From Liolophura sinensis (lineage: Eukaryota > Mollusca > Polyplacophora > Chitonida > Chitonidae): 64,000 nt of DNA. The translations under genes and the position numbers were made by a program. Below are positions 1 to 9,845 of the stretch, one piece after another. The notes beneath the pieces are model-generated. The model was not told where the DNA came from, ran no database searches, and saw only the letters and a list, made by a program, of their open reading frames with translations. Location of the stretch: positions 7,179,375 to 7,243,374 of the forward strand of contig NC_088297.1 in NCBI RefSeq assembly GCF_032854445.1. The letters are read 5' to 3'. Each line of letters begins with the position of its first letter. Positions within the stretch are counted from its first letter, which is position 1.

Positions 1-182
1 TAGAGTATTCCATAATGTTCGATCCTCTCCTCACGTGGAGCAGTAGCAGGGTTACACACAAGGAGCATTTCTAAAACTTCAGTAATGACTGTTTTACCGT
101 TTAGCATATGCATTCCATCTTGACAATAATGTCTTTATCAACTTTTCTGCTATTCACATGATTTCATAGTCGAACATTTCGC

Positions 183-404
183 GGGGCCTCCGTGGCTCAG
201 TTGGTTAGCGGGCTAGCGCAGCGTAATGATCCAGGCTTCCTCGCCCCGCCGTAAGTGGGAAGGTCTTATAGCAACCTGCGTATGGTCGTGGGTTTCCCTG
301 AGGGCTCTGCCCAGCTTCCTCCCACCATAATGCTGGCCGCCGTCGTATAAGTGAAATATTCTTGAGTGCAGTGTAAAACACCAATCGAATAAGTAAAATA
401 AATC
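183..404 (+). mobile_element. tRNA-derived SINE, B box deleted (P-long copy 1)
   Basis: The 5' head reads like a tRNA-derived pol III promoter with an A box (TGGCTCAGTTGG). The segment that carries the B box in the copies at 32055, 48189 and 58112 is missing here, so the promoter is incomplete. The body holds the conserved run ending CATAATGCTGGCCGCCGTCG and AGTGAAATATTCTTGAGTGC, followed by an A+T-rich tail of short tandem units. This body resembles the molluscan MetaSINE type as I remember it; that family name is from memory. It was probably inserted before the array duplicated, because all P blocks carry it at the same place. Confidence 0.8.
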
Positions 405-700
405 AATCCGGAATGATGGAAACCAGAGAGACTGATTTCAAAATCTGACAAAACTTTGCTTCCAATGATCATCCTGATTTATTTTCAGACTAATCATATT
501 CTCTCTGGGCAGTGTAAGGGACTAGTGTTCTCAACAGTTTCCAAACCCTAATGTGGCTGATACATTGAACCTGTTCTCTGTTGACAGATTACACAGATTA
601 ACAAATCAGGTGGAATACAAGTGACTCTCCCTGCATCTTGACATCTGCAACGAAGACCACACTGAGGAATTCACCACCTGTAGGTGATCTCCAACATTAT

Positions 701-957
701 TGACGCACCAAGAAGCCAGCATCTGGGCGCTTAACAAGAGACAACTGATCTGTAGATCATAACATGTGGACCTTATACCATAGAGACTGCACAGGTAGTG
801 GGTATGCGGCCCATACACCATGGGGAATGCACAGGTAGTGGGTATGTGGCCCATACAGTACTGACGCACCAAGAAGCCACCATCTGGGCACTTGACAAGA
901 GGCAACTGATCTGAAGATCATAACATGTGGACCATATACAGGCAGTAGGTATGCATG
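701..957. repeat. Compound direct repeat, 161-bp period with inner 40-bp dimer
   Basis: A stretch of about 73 bp beginning TGACGCACCAAGAAGCCA at 701 recurs at 862, a spacing of 161 bp. Between the two lies a dimer of about 40 bp built on CACAGGTAGTGGGTATG. The reading frames of 99 aa and 64 aa seen here are by-products of the repetition. The same structure with the same 161-bp spacing is present at 32586-32844, so it predates the duplication of P. Confidence 0.8.
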
Positions 958-1472
958 TCACAAACAATTAGAAACTAGTTCTTTCTAATGTTCGATATTT
1001 TCCAACGTTTACTGAGCTTGCATTATACGTATATTTTTCAGCTGAAGAATACCATGGACAATCAATCAGACACCTACAATGTACCTGACCAGAATAAAGT
1101 GAAACACAGTTGTTGCATTAGTTAAACTAAAGTGTTAATGTATATGCTCAGTTTCTTTCCAATTCTCACAGCTATAGGTAGCTCCCGGATTTATACGTAC
1201 ACATAGATCTACGGGTCAGGACACTGTGATGAACCTTCAGCATTGTTTATGTCATTCACTGTTGTCCGTGTTCCTGCAACTGTGTTGCCCGTAGCTGAGA
1301 AAACCTGGTCATCGTACTCATTCACTCACTATCACGAAATATGTGATACTATGGCTATGTCATATTTCATTTCTAATTATAGAAAAAAAGGAAAAAAAGT
1401 GTTCACATATATCTGGTGTCGGCCATACAAAGGAATAACATTTATTAAATTAAATTAAATACTGCACCTTGG

Positions 1473-1675
1473 TGTTGTAGAGCTGAATGACACTTTGTCA
1501 CAGCCGAATTCCTTCCGCGCCCTGATATCTGGGTCTGCCACCATAGAAGACGGGACAAGATCAAGCAAGACAGCAGAGCGAACAACAAGCCCTAGAGCCA
1601 GGAACAACGGAGCAAGGAATTCCACCTGCTGAACCTCTGGTAAGGCCTGCAGCGGCTCTCCCATCTTCAACAACA
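1473..1675 (+). mobile_element. 5' LTR of Ty3/gypsy-type element, copy 1
   Basis: This 203-bp segment starts TGTTG and ends CAACA, the TG...CA short inverted termini expected of an LTR. One base later begins a primer-binding site. The equivalent at 33367-33569 is also 203 bp. No 3' partner exists in the window because the element is cut off in its RT region. The boundaries are inferred from the primer site and the terminal inverted bases, not from a second LTR. Confidence 0.6.
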
Positions 1676-1676
1676 C

Positions 1677-1690
1677 TGGTGTCAGAAGTG
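1677..1690 (+). other. Primer-binding site, tRNA-Leu type, copy 1
   Basis: TGGTGTCAGAAGTG starts one base after the LTR end. It is complementary to the 3' end of metazoan tRNA-Leu (CAG/CAA isoacceptors) including CCA: known tRNA-Leu ends ...CACTTCTGACA plus CCA. The following bases (GCATTTCGAA) continue the complement imperfectly into the T arm. This fixes the orientation of the retroelement as plus and the LTR boundary. Confidence 0.65.
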
Positions 1691-2229
1691 TAGCATTTCG
1701 AAGGCCATAACTTGGTGTGTCTTTGTGGGGTTTTTTTTTGGTTTTTTTGAGAGTGGAGAGAAGTGGCAGTTTTATGTCTAATAACGTAATGTTTGTCTAA
1801 ATTCTCAGTGCCCGCCCTGGCGAGCTGAGCTGTTACTCCCGGTGATTTTCGTGTGCTTGTATGCATCTAACCTGCATTCAGTTAGCCTGGTTGAATCTAA
1901 AGATTTCTGAAGATATTTTCCAAAATGATCATGGTTACTTTTTACATGTGTCCCTCTCCCATATATTAGACTTTTTCCTGTGTCTGTGCATTGGATTGTA
2001 AAGTCTTGAGTCCCTTGTTTGTGTGTAGTGCTGAAGGTAATGAAGTTTTACTGATTGAAGTGGCACTGGCCTTTGATCCGCTCTCTATACACATAGAGGG
2101 GAAATTCAGACTAATTCCCATGCTGTTTTTGTGTGCAACAGGCGTATAATCCTTTCCTGCTAAGTATATTGTCTATTAGAGTAGTGTTTGTATTGGGTTA
2201 TGCTTATGCAGTTGTGTTGTAGTTTGGTT

Positions 2230-2730
2230 CGGTTTGGTTATGGTAATTGAAAGTGCTATGTACCTCAGGGCAATAGTATGCTGCCTTCGGTGGGTTGCTT
2301 TTGGTAACTTTCTGGCCTGCCTATTTATTGTATGGTTGATAGCTCACTTGGGATGGCAAATGTGTTACGGTGGTTGTCTCTGTTATGTTCGTCAGTGCAT
2401 GCATGTATCTGGTGTTGTTGGCTCCTTGTCTTCTCAAGTCGTAACGGCTACAGCTAAGCTGGTAAGCTGAGTTATATGTATTTTAAGGTAATGAAACTAG
2501 GTGACTAGGTTAGGTACTGGGTAGTGATAGTTGGTTTCCTGTTAGTATGGCTACTTCAGGGGGTTGATGTGCGGTCGCCATTGTCGATTCATGAGTTTGT
2601 GGAACGCCTTGTGGATAAGTTAGGGGATCGTTTGAGCAGAGATTTAGTAGGCATGAAATGGGGCCGAGGTTTATGGGAGTAAGATACATAAGCCTAGATT
2701 ACAATTCCAGAATCCTAGTAGTCAGGGCTC
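2230..2730 (+). other. Retroelement leader / gag N-terminal region
   Basis: A 78-residue open frame at 2234-2470 lies in the leader and has hydrophobic, low-information composition; I do not call it a gene. After it, copy 2 keeps an open frame (34417-34674) with EFVERLVDKLGDRFEQRF, a charged helical stretch plausible for the start of gag. The same stretch in copy 1 is broken by a one-base deletion near 2633 and by substitutions. No nucleic-acid-binding zinc knuckle was seen. Confidence 0.4.
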
Positions 2731-3767
2731 TGAGGGGAAAAACCGACTCGGCGCCTCTAGCAGTGGTAGGAAACGTTTAATTAGAGTAGAGCCGGGGTAA
2801 GCGACGTAGTCCTCCGCCCATGCAGTTAGCATCTTTTAGTGCTCAGGCTAGTGAGTGGGCTACCTTTAGTTTTCAGTTCGAATCTGACGCTAAGCGATAC
2901 AAACAGTCCTATCGAGATAGGTTAAGGCGCCAAAGAGAGTTTGCGAGATAGAGTTTTATCAGACCAGGTGTTGTGGAGTAGAATCTTGTTCAAATATTTC
3001 AAACAACGGTAGGGTAAACGTGACCTTCCCCCCCCCCCCCCCTCTCGAGGTAGTTCGGACGTGGTTGTTTACGGAGGAGCGAGTGAGGGGAGAGGCCCTT
3101 GAAGATTTCAATGATGGTTGTTTGGTGTTGGCCACTGAGGGATATCCTGGTGCCCCTGAGAGTATGGTCAGTCATTAGCTGAAGATCATTTCTTCAAGGG
3201 ATGTGGCGAAAAGTCTGCCGCCCTGTTTGCCTTAGAAAAGCGACCTACCTCGATCCATATAGCTCTTAAGAATGTTTCTTCTGCTCTGCAGAATCAAAGG
3301 ACGTTACTTTGTAATTGCTCTAGCCGGCAGATAACTTTGAGCTGGAAAGTAAGGCAGGGGTACAATAGGTTGAGGTTCCTATGTCGGTGGAGTGTGTTAA
3401 GTCAGCGGAATGGTGCCCAAGGGTCGGCCAACTTTGGACGACCTGATCACCTTAATAATGAAGGCCCTGAGTCGACCCCATGACTCTGATACAAGTCCAT
3501 CAGATGCAGTGCCACCTTCGCCGCAGCCTAGTAAAATAGGTGGGATTCCCAAGGGTGGGTTACCGTTAGTTAGGCATAGTGTTCGACCCCATACTAGTTC
3601 CCCTATTCCCAACCGTCAATGTTTTATCTCTGGGGAGGAGTCCATCGAGGCCATCCCAGAGTACTGGTGATAAAGTTAGTGTGACCAGGGTATCTCCAGG
3701 GAGGTTTCCTCAGTTAATCTTGTGTGGCCTGGCTCCCAGTTATCAATCCTTGTCCATGACGGGCTAA

Positions 3768-4025
3768 TTGGCATTGTGGGAAGCACGGCGGTTGGTAGGT
3801 GTAGGTTGGTCTGTGATAATACCACCTAAATTAGGAGGCTCCCAATCAGGGGTTGTCATAGATACGACCTCTAAAATGACTATCCTTAATAGGGATTTGT
3901 ACAATCAGGTGGTATCAACCTCATTGGAGCTTTCCCTACGGGTAGTTCTGTGGGGTGAGATAGTTAAGGCCTTGAACTTCAATAGAAGGGTTGTTGTTTC
4001 CCCGTGTTGTCAGGAACCAGCCTAG
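3768..4025 (+). pseudogene. Retropepsin (protease) relic of gypsy element, copy 1
   Basis: This 85-codon open frame carries VVIDTTSKMTIL followed by NRDLYNQ, matching the usual retropepsin pattern (hydrophobic-hydrophobic-D-T-G-A/S, then a T-hydrophobic-hydrophobic segment). The catalytic motif occupies 3861-3869, where glycine is replaced by threonine, a change expected to abolish activity. Copy 2 has the same codons at 35742-35750. The frame is closed by stops before RT begins, so it is a fragment, not an expressed gene. Confidence 0.6.
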
Positions 4026-4195
4026 TTCGCTCCCGTTAGAAGTGGTTTATGGTGGGGAGCAGGAAGTTACCCTTAGGCTAGGCACAGTTCTGGCGTGTGC
4101 TTTGGAGATAGACACTATGGTAGCGATAGTGAGCCAGAGTGTAATGGTGACGGAAATTGCCGCCATATTTGGTAGACTTGTATAATAGGGGTCAC

Positions 4196-4376
4196 CGACA
4201 GAGGAACAGGCCAGTGCTTTTCGTCGATTGTTAATTGACTTTGAGGATGTGTTTGCTGAGCATGACTTATACTTAGGTTGTTTAGTGGTGGTGTAGTCAT
4301 AGAGACCGGGAGGCTTGTCCCTTCAGGCAGCGCTTGAGTAGGACTCCTTTAGGGTTTGAACGAGAACAACAGCTTG
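4196..4376 (+). pseudogene. Reverse transcriptase N-terminal relic, copy 1
   Basis: The translation FRRLLIDFEDVFAEHD followed by an L.LG segment matches the linker that precedes the palm of Ty3/gypsy RTs. After a shared stop, an arginine/proline-rich stretch (RTPLGFE in one frame) corresponds to the start of the conserved RT fold. The sequence ends at 4376, so the catalytic region is absent. In copy 2 the same point (36258) is followed by unrelated DNA, so the truncation predates the P duplication. Confidence 0.65.
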
Positions 4377-4403
4377 CGCTGACCTTTTACATTTACGTTT
4401 CAG

Positions 4404-4565
4404 GAAGCAACATGAAGTGGCCTTTTTAAACACCAAACACAAAATTATTCCGTCCTTCTTAATTATTGATAAGAAATTTGAGCCTGATAATTTCACCACA
4501 CTGGTGACAGAGTTCAAACAAGCCAGGCAGGCTAGTTGATATTTATAGTTCCTGAGACATTGGTT
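4404..4565 (+). pseudogene. Broken copy of the exon-like segment seen intact at 37505-37663
   Basis: This is the homologue of the 53-codon open segment in P copy 2. Here extra bases within a T run (about 4424-4428) and a rearranged GCCAGGCAGGCTAG stretch near 4522-4536 shift and stop the frame. The acceptor-like TTTCAG before it and GTTTAA after it are retained. If the segment is an exon, this copy is a pseudo-exon. Family identity is uncertain; see copy 2. Confidence 0.4.
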
Positions 4566-5262
4566 TAAATCCAAACTTCCTCTACACATGAATGATGTGG
4601 AGACATTAAATGTGCTGTCACTGATTAAACCTGACTGATTCACGGGTCGTTCTTTTCCATTCATTAGCCTACTTTCTTTTGTAGCTGGACGAATTGGATA
4701 TATTTATGGCTTTATTACTCTAGAACTGGAATCACACCAGAACTGTGTAACTGCATTCTTTTCCAGTTACATTTTTCAGTCGTTGAAAGTCATGCTCCAG
4801 TTACATGGGTACATGTAATCATGTTGCATCCCCTGATTCAGGAAAGTGTGAAGTTGATAAAGAATGGAGAAAATCGAAAGACATACATTTGCATATAGGC
4901 CTACAGGAACAGAAATTCTTTCTTTTGCAGTTACGTATCGGACTACAAGTACATTTAGAACCTGCATGTAAATGGCAGACTTTTCTGCCATTCAAGACTT
5001 TTCTTGACTTTGTATGAAAGAGTATTTATTTCATCTCCCTCTCAAGAAAAATGAATTGAAAGGAAGCTAATGTACCCAATGCAACAGGTAAAATTTCCTT
5101 TAACTGTCTAAACTTTTCTTGACTGTACATATTTCTTAATGACTTCCTCCCTGGGATCAAAACAGGATAAAACGGTTGTTCGATATCTGAGACTAATACA
5201 ATAGATATTATAATAGTCCCAGTTGATCTCGGCCTATTTGCTAAATCCAAAACCTGCATTAA

Positions 5263-5411
5263 ATTTATTCATTTATTTGATTACTGTTTTACGCCGTACT
5301 CAAGAATATTTCACTTATATGATGGCGACCAGCATTATTGGTGGGAGGAAACCGAGCAGAGCCCAAGGAAAGCCCACGACCATCCGCGGTGTAATGATTC
5401 AGGAGCCTCTC
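5263..5411 (-). mobile_element. Reversed, internally deleted SINE (right flank of P-long, copy 1)
   Basis: Read on the minus strand, this is the same family as the SINE at 183: an A+T-rich tail, then GCCGTACTCAAGAATATTTC and the GGTGGGAGGAAACC body on the plus strand. It then jumps from CATCCGCG directly to TGTAATGATTCAGGAG, part of the tRNA-derived head, so the middle is missing. With the forward SINE at 183 it encloses the part of P that is absent from the short units. The equivalent in copy 2 is at 38375-38523. Confidence 0.8.
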
Positions 5412-5868
5412 ATAAATATACCAGTGCTTGAGCAGTGGTACAAATTGTAAACCTGTAATGAGAGTGGAGTTGTGATTGGTGTATCTGAGTCTTCTTTCAG
5501 AGGCATTTAGGAATTGGGATGGTATAGACTGACAGAGGCATTAGAGGCATCTGAGGTAAATAACTGAACCATTCCACCTGATCACATTTCGTACAATACA
5601 CGTCAAGTCTGCCTACATGTACCTCACATACAACACAGACAGGGCTGTTATGTCATGTGCCAATGGCCTCGGCCTGGGGTGTAGGTATGGGGTCTGTCGA
5701 CTAACTCTATGGTCACAATCCGCTGTCACATGTGACGTACTTGAGCTTTATTTCATCACTCACAATGACTCCACTGTTAGAGTCTGGAGACATGTTCTGT
5801 ACATGTGCTTCTATGCTCAATGAATAATACAATGCAGTCACAGTACCTGGGCACAATTGGAATTATGA

Positions 5869-5884
5869 CCCCCCCCCCCCCCCC
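5869..5884. repeat. Poly-C tract, 16 C (unit 1)
   Basis: A homopolymer at a fixed position in every Q block, between ATTATGAC or ATCATGAC and CATTAGTG. Its length is 16 C here, 33 at 21848, 18 at 38980, 12 at 48913 and 7 at 58830. Confidence 0.95.
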
Positions 5885-5924
5885 ATTAGTGCATTTCCTC
5901 GGGAGGGATGAATGTACATCCCTG

Positions 5925-6305
5925 ATGAATGTTATTCTGTGTATTTTAGAATGTCCAGTCTTTTTTTCGCTGCCAGTCTGCCATTTTTGGTGTACATGTG
6001 CATTTATCAGAATTATGGAAATTGTCTACCCTTTGGGCAGGTATGAGTTTTAATGATGAAAGTTTGAAATTCCAGGCGAGAAGGCACGAGACCCCTAAGT
6101 GGCGAGGGCTTCGGGTGACGTCCCCCTTAGTGTTGCTAGGCATCCCTCCCAGCTGCCTCCATAGAAATGTCCAGATTTTGACAGTCTAGTTCACAGCCTG
6201 AGCCCTGTTTGCACCAAAGCTTATTGACCATGGAATGTTTGGGGCTGAGCTACAGCGCTAAACGTCAACATTGCCAATTATGGAAAGTTCATGCGGGTCT
6301 GAGGC
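5925..6305. repeat. Intra-unit repeat a (unit 1)
   Basis: This stretch of about 0.4 kb is a diverged direct copy of 8793-9200 in the same Q block. Shared landmarks include TTATTCTGTGTATTTTAG, GGGCAGGTATGAGTTTTAAT and GAGCTACAGCGCTAAACGT. Copy a has a 5-base shortening before GGGCAG, and unit 1 also lacks about 30 bases of the central part that other units keep. Equivalent a copies begin near 21922, 39040, 48965 and 58882. The two versions diverge far more than the units do, so this duplication is older than the array. Confidence 0.75.
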
Positions 6306-7377
6306 CAGTTATTTTCAGCAGATGGTCTTCTCAGGTTAAATAGTGTGGCGGCTTACCATTGGGTGGAAATGTGACCGGACATTCCCTTTTGAGGCCATTT
6401 TTTCTACACCCTTCAAGATTTTTGCACATCAAAAGTCCTACCTGATGTAGTTTTGGACGCTGACTCCAAATAGAGCAGGATTTCTAACCACAGCTACCAG
6501 CTTGAACCCTGGCATCGCTGCTTCAACGGCTCTATTTGTTTATTTGTTCTTTTTGACAAGAGACAGCTAAAGCAGATTTTTTTGGCTCACTTTTTATTTT
6601 CCATTACAATTATCTTTTTTCAGTACACACAGGTTTTACAGGTAATGGCTAGAGCATGATCACATGATGATAATAGGTTTAATAATAGATAGGACGGATG
6701 AACAGTACTGTCTTTTTGGTGGTTTAAGCAACATTAGCAAACCAGGCGTATCGTAGCGTCTGCTACTTGTTACCTTGTGCCTGTCAGATTGCTGAAATAC
6801 ACTTTCTATCTGTGCCTTTGACTGATGCGTGTGTTTATCTCTTACCATCCGTATAATTATTCTACAGTGTGCAAAACCACACGAATGACTAAATGTGTAC
6901 AATTTTGTCAGTCTTTCTGGGAAATCGGGGAATCCCAAAGTACTGTTCCCTGACGTGTTCTGCAAGCCTTCAGAAAGACGATTAGAATGAAAAATAAAGA
7001 AATGGAAATAGGCGTATGGAGGCAAGGGATTCTACATCAACAGTGTTTAGGGTACCTGCAGGTGAACTCTCTAGTGGATATCTCAGGATTCAAGGTGCTA
7101 GACCAATCAGATGCCTATAGAATGTCAATTGGGCACTATATGTTGCCAACAACATGTGTAACTGGGCACAGTAACCTCAACTTAACGATAATACAAAACT
7201 TTAGCTGCTGTTTTTAGTCCTACACACTTATTTTGGACCAGTACACTTTTTGAATTCACTTTTCAGTTGTTACTTTGCCTACGGCAGATTTCAGGACAAT
7301 TGAGTATCAAGATCCTCACATAAGTACAGACACGACAGCACAAAGCATTGCTTCGAGCTGACAAGCCAGAATGAATG

Positions 7378-7450
7378 AGAAAGCTCACTCAATGTCCAGA
7401 AATACAGAGAAGGGGAGGTAACTCAGCCATTTCTGTTTCTAGGCAAGACG
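7378..7450 (+). repeat. GGGAGGTAACTC dispersed motif element (unit 1, first)
   Basis: The core AAGGGGAGGTAACTCAGCCA is followed by TTTCTGTTTCTAGGCAA. The core recurs at 7878 in variant form, at 18690, in the linkers and in other Q blocks. Similar cores are common in molluscan DNA as I recall; function unknown. Confidence 0.7.
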
Positions 7451-7799
7451 CTTTACCCGATTGACATGTAGGATCAAATACAAGTCACTGCCACACTAGG
7501 GCAATCACATGATTTAGAACTTCCAGACCGTTTTACAGATTTATTTCTTACTTCTTAACACACAGGTAGTGTAAAAACAGTCCTAGATATATGTTTCTAG
7601 CTTTAAGTAAATTCAGATTTGGTTCTAAATGCTCCTAAAGGTTATGCATTTGGATGGAACAAAATCATTCACTTGTTGTTATGGGTAGTGGTTATGCATA
7701 CTGATATCTTCTGAGGCAAATTTTAACTGACATTAATAATTTAAAGTTCAGTTGTCACATTTAGTAAAGCCCATTCGAGGAGAATTGTTGACCACATCA

Positions 7800-7912
7800 T
7801 TACAGCCTGGATGACACCTTGGATTGACAGGCCAGCGGGGATATGAACAGCTCACTTAGGGGAAGGTCTGACTTGGGGAAGGGGAGGTAAGTCAGCCATT
7901 TCTATCACACAA
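7800..7912 (+). repeat. GGGAGGTAAGTC dispersed motif element (unit 1, second)
   Basis: The segment runs from TTGGATTGACAGGCCAGC through GAACAGCTCACTTAGGG to the core AAGGGGAGGTAAGTCAGCCA. It matches the linker elements (31381-31513) over about 110 bp, so it is a diverged member of a repeat family, not a chance match to the core. Equivalent copies lie at about 23817-23930, 40915-41015, 50865-50965 and 60775-60875. Confidence 0.7.
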
Positions 7913-8792
7913 GGTATAGTATTATGCATGTTGCGACAGTATTACAACACTGGAAAAAGTATTTCACCTATGGAAGACTGGGGCATGCTACATGTATCAA
8001 TGGAATTCCAATAGAGTCACATACGTCCAAAGTGGAAGTGGAGATGGACCATAAAGTTGTCAAAGTAAGACAACACTAGGAGAAGAAGCAGGGAAGCAGA
8101 GAAAGGGTAGCTTAGGATACAGGCACCTGGAAATGCCAGGAAGGGTCTATAGCTCAAGAGCTGAAAGCCAAAAGAAGAACTAAGACGAAAGGTTGGCCTC
8201 AGGATGGACAACAGATCTTGTTAGATGAACAACATTACGCGACAAGAGGTGCCAGTGCAGGTGTGGGTGTTGAAGATTTCGACTTACCCATTCAACGTGT
8301 GAAAATTACTGATCTGCGCCAAATTGAATGTTTCGAGCTTGTCTCTCAAATATGGCCTTCATGACCTTTGCCTGGTTTATGCATATATTGAACTGGGATC
8401 TACCTAGGTGAGTGGGGTCTGCAAGCCGTTCAGCTTCCTCAAAGGCTTCCCCAATCGGATGCAGTCCTCCACTCCCTTGGCTGACCTAGAACCCCTGTCA
8501 GTGGTACGGTACTATGCCATTTGATAATTTGAATGATATGCCCACTACAAATCTTTGAACTTCGTGCTTGAGAGTTATGAGAGGCAGACAAACAGACACA
8601 GTTCCAAGATAGAGGTACCCCAAGTTACATTCCTCCTACTCAAAAGTTTTTGCATGTATCAAGCACTAACGTTGTGTGTTAGGTTGAGAGATGGTAGGAA
8701 TCACGTGGTGCAAGAATTATTGGTTTTGACAAAAGTTGGCTGGTGTGATAGGACACAGACGCCCATTAAAACTTCCTTTTTTTCGAAAGGGA

Positions 8793-9200
8793 CGAACGTT
8801 ATTCTGTGTATTTTAGGGTGTACAGTCTTTTTATCGCTGCCAGCCTGCCCGTTTTTGTGTACAGGTGCATGCTTGGTAGCAAAATGATGGACACTGTTAA
8901 AGCTTTGGGCAGGTATGAGTTTTAATGATGAAAGGTTGAAATTCTGGGCAAGAGGACACAAGGAGACAGGTGGGGATGAGGCTGCGAGTGACGTCCCCTT
9001 GGCGTTGCTAGGCACCCCTCCCAGCTGCCGGCATAGAAAGGTCCAGATTTTGATGGTCAGCCTATGTCAAGATTTTTATGGCTTCTTTCTCACAGGCTGG
9101 GCCAGGTATGCACCAAAGCTTACTGGCTACGGAATGTTTGTGACTGAGCTACAGCGCTAAACGTTAACATTGTCGCTTATGGAAAACTAATGGGGATCTG
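8793..9200. repeat. Intra-unit repeat b (unit 1)
   Basis: Second, fuller member of the a/b pair of direct repeats, about 2.9 kb downstream of a. An 81-codon open frame at 8915-9160 spans it in the plus direction and a 104-codon frame spans it in reverse. Open frames in both directions make neither convincing by itself. Equivalent b copies start near 24861, 41939, 51892 and 61800. Confidence 0.7.
8817..8912 (+). other. 96-nt exon-like segment (unit 1)
   Basis: The segment is bounded by an acceptor-like TGTATTTTAG and a donor-like GGGCAG|GTATGAG. It is 96 nt (32 codons) and open in the frame that reads VYSLFIAASLPVFVYRCM then LGSKMMDTVKALGR, a hydrophobic stretch followed by a basic one. All five units keep both splice-like signals and an open frame, and unit 4 has a 12-nt in-frame insertion. 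The related segment in repeat a is 91 nt and out of frame. I do not recognise the product. It may equally be part of an old dispersed repeat. Confidence 0.3.
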
Positions 9201-9845
9201 TGACCTGTACTGACAGTTGTTCCAAAATACGTAATGTGTCACTGTGAGCTCAGATTTCGCAACAGCCAGATAATTTTTGCTGGGGAGTCCACGGCGGATA
9301 CACAGATCTCGTTGACATTCTGCGGGACCATGTTCACTTTCCAAAAAGTGGTACGTGGGAGAAAAAATATTACCATGAACGCAGTCTGTGTCCCTATGTA
9401 GGCATGATGGCTTTCTGGTATTCAGTACTATAAAGATATTATACAAAACTGTTTCAGTGAAGTCTTTTTAAAATATGTTTATATACTTTCAGATACTGTG
9501 CGGCCCCAGCGATCACTTAAGAAGCGTGCCGATAAGCGACATGGGCCTAATATATTAGTCCCAGATTTATAGTGGGCCTAATATATTAGTCCCAAATTTA
9601 CAGTGGGCTTACAGGCTACGTCTTGTTAGCTTTTACCAAGCACAAATACCTGTTAAGTACTGGTATTTTTAAATAATTAAGTACAGGACATTTACTTTTG
9701 TGTTTTTAATCCACATGAAACCCTAAATTATGATAGCTACATAAAGAAAATTCTGCTTGGAACTTTTTCATTATTAAGATCCAGTTTATGTCCACTTTTT
9801 ATTTTATTGGACGAGAATGGGTGTACTGTTGCTCAGAGGGATCCC

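Larger units (their letters stand above)
1473..4376 (+). mobile_element. Ty3/gypsy retrotransposon 5' fragment, decayed, copy 1
   Basis: In order: LTR (1473-1675), tRNA-Leu-type PBS, a leader of about 1 kb, gag relics, protease and the first part of reverse transcriptase. Gag-like residues include EWATFSFQFES (about 2850) and, in shifted frames, a DHFF..GCGEKSAALFALEKRP-like run near 3185-3245. Protease shows VVIDTTSKMTIL near 3852-3890, with the catalytic DTG replaced by DTT. RT begins LLIDFEDVFAEHD near 4226. Frameshifts and stops interrupt all domains and the element ends abruptly at 4376, with no integrase or 3' LTR. It cannot be autonomous. Copy 2 is at 33367-36258 and shares the DTT and several stops, so decay predates the duplication. 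Confidence 0.8.
1..5606 (+). repeat. Block P-long, copy 1 (segmental duplication)
   Basis: This block aligns along its whole length with 31864-38717, in the same order and orientation, with scattered substitutions and small indels. By eye the identity is in the high nineties percent. It contains, in order, a forward SINE, a compound 161/40-bp repeat, a Ty3/gypsy 5' fragment, a decayed exon-like piece and a reversed SINE. Compared with copy 2 it lacks a 1218-bp segment after position 4376. The left end is cut by the window. Units 4 and 5 of the array carry a short form in which everything between the two SINEs is missing. Confidence 0.9.

Noticed and set aside
183-250. Functional tRNA gene
   Set aside because: The head resembles a tRNA only in the promoter boxes. 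It lacks a plausible cloverleaf and is followed by a SINE body and A+T tail.
1455-1866. Minus-strand open frames of 73 and 101 codons
   Set aside because: They lie antisense to the LTR and primer site of the gypsy fragment and have no recognisable domain. The LTR explanation fits better.
4323-4664. Minus-strand 113-codon frame
   Set aside because: It crosses the deletion junction at 4376 and joins unrelated sequences, so it cannot be an ancestral gene.
5617-5823. 68-codon frame beginning MYLTYN, conserved in all five Q blocks
   Set aside because: Copies are recent duplicates, so lack of stops is weak evidence. Splice or start context is poor and no family is recognised. Kept only as a note under block Q.
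6660-7025. Minus-strand frame of 121 codons, shorter in other units
   Set aside because: The frame length varies through indels between units and no motif is seen; likely chance in AT-rich DNA.
9177-9446. Minus-strand 89-codon frame repeated in the Q blocks, and a plus-strand counterpart (52313-52546)
   Set aside because: The two frames overlap antisense and both are open. The plus frame has protein-like composition, but its candidate splice sites are weak and unit differences do not favour either.
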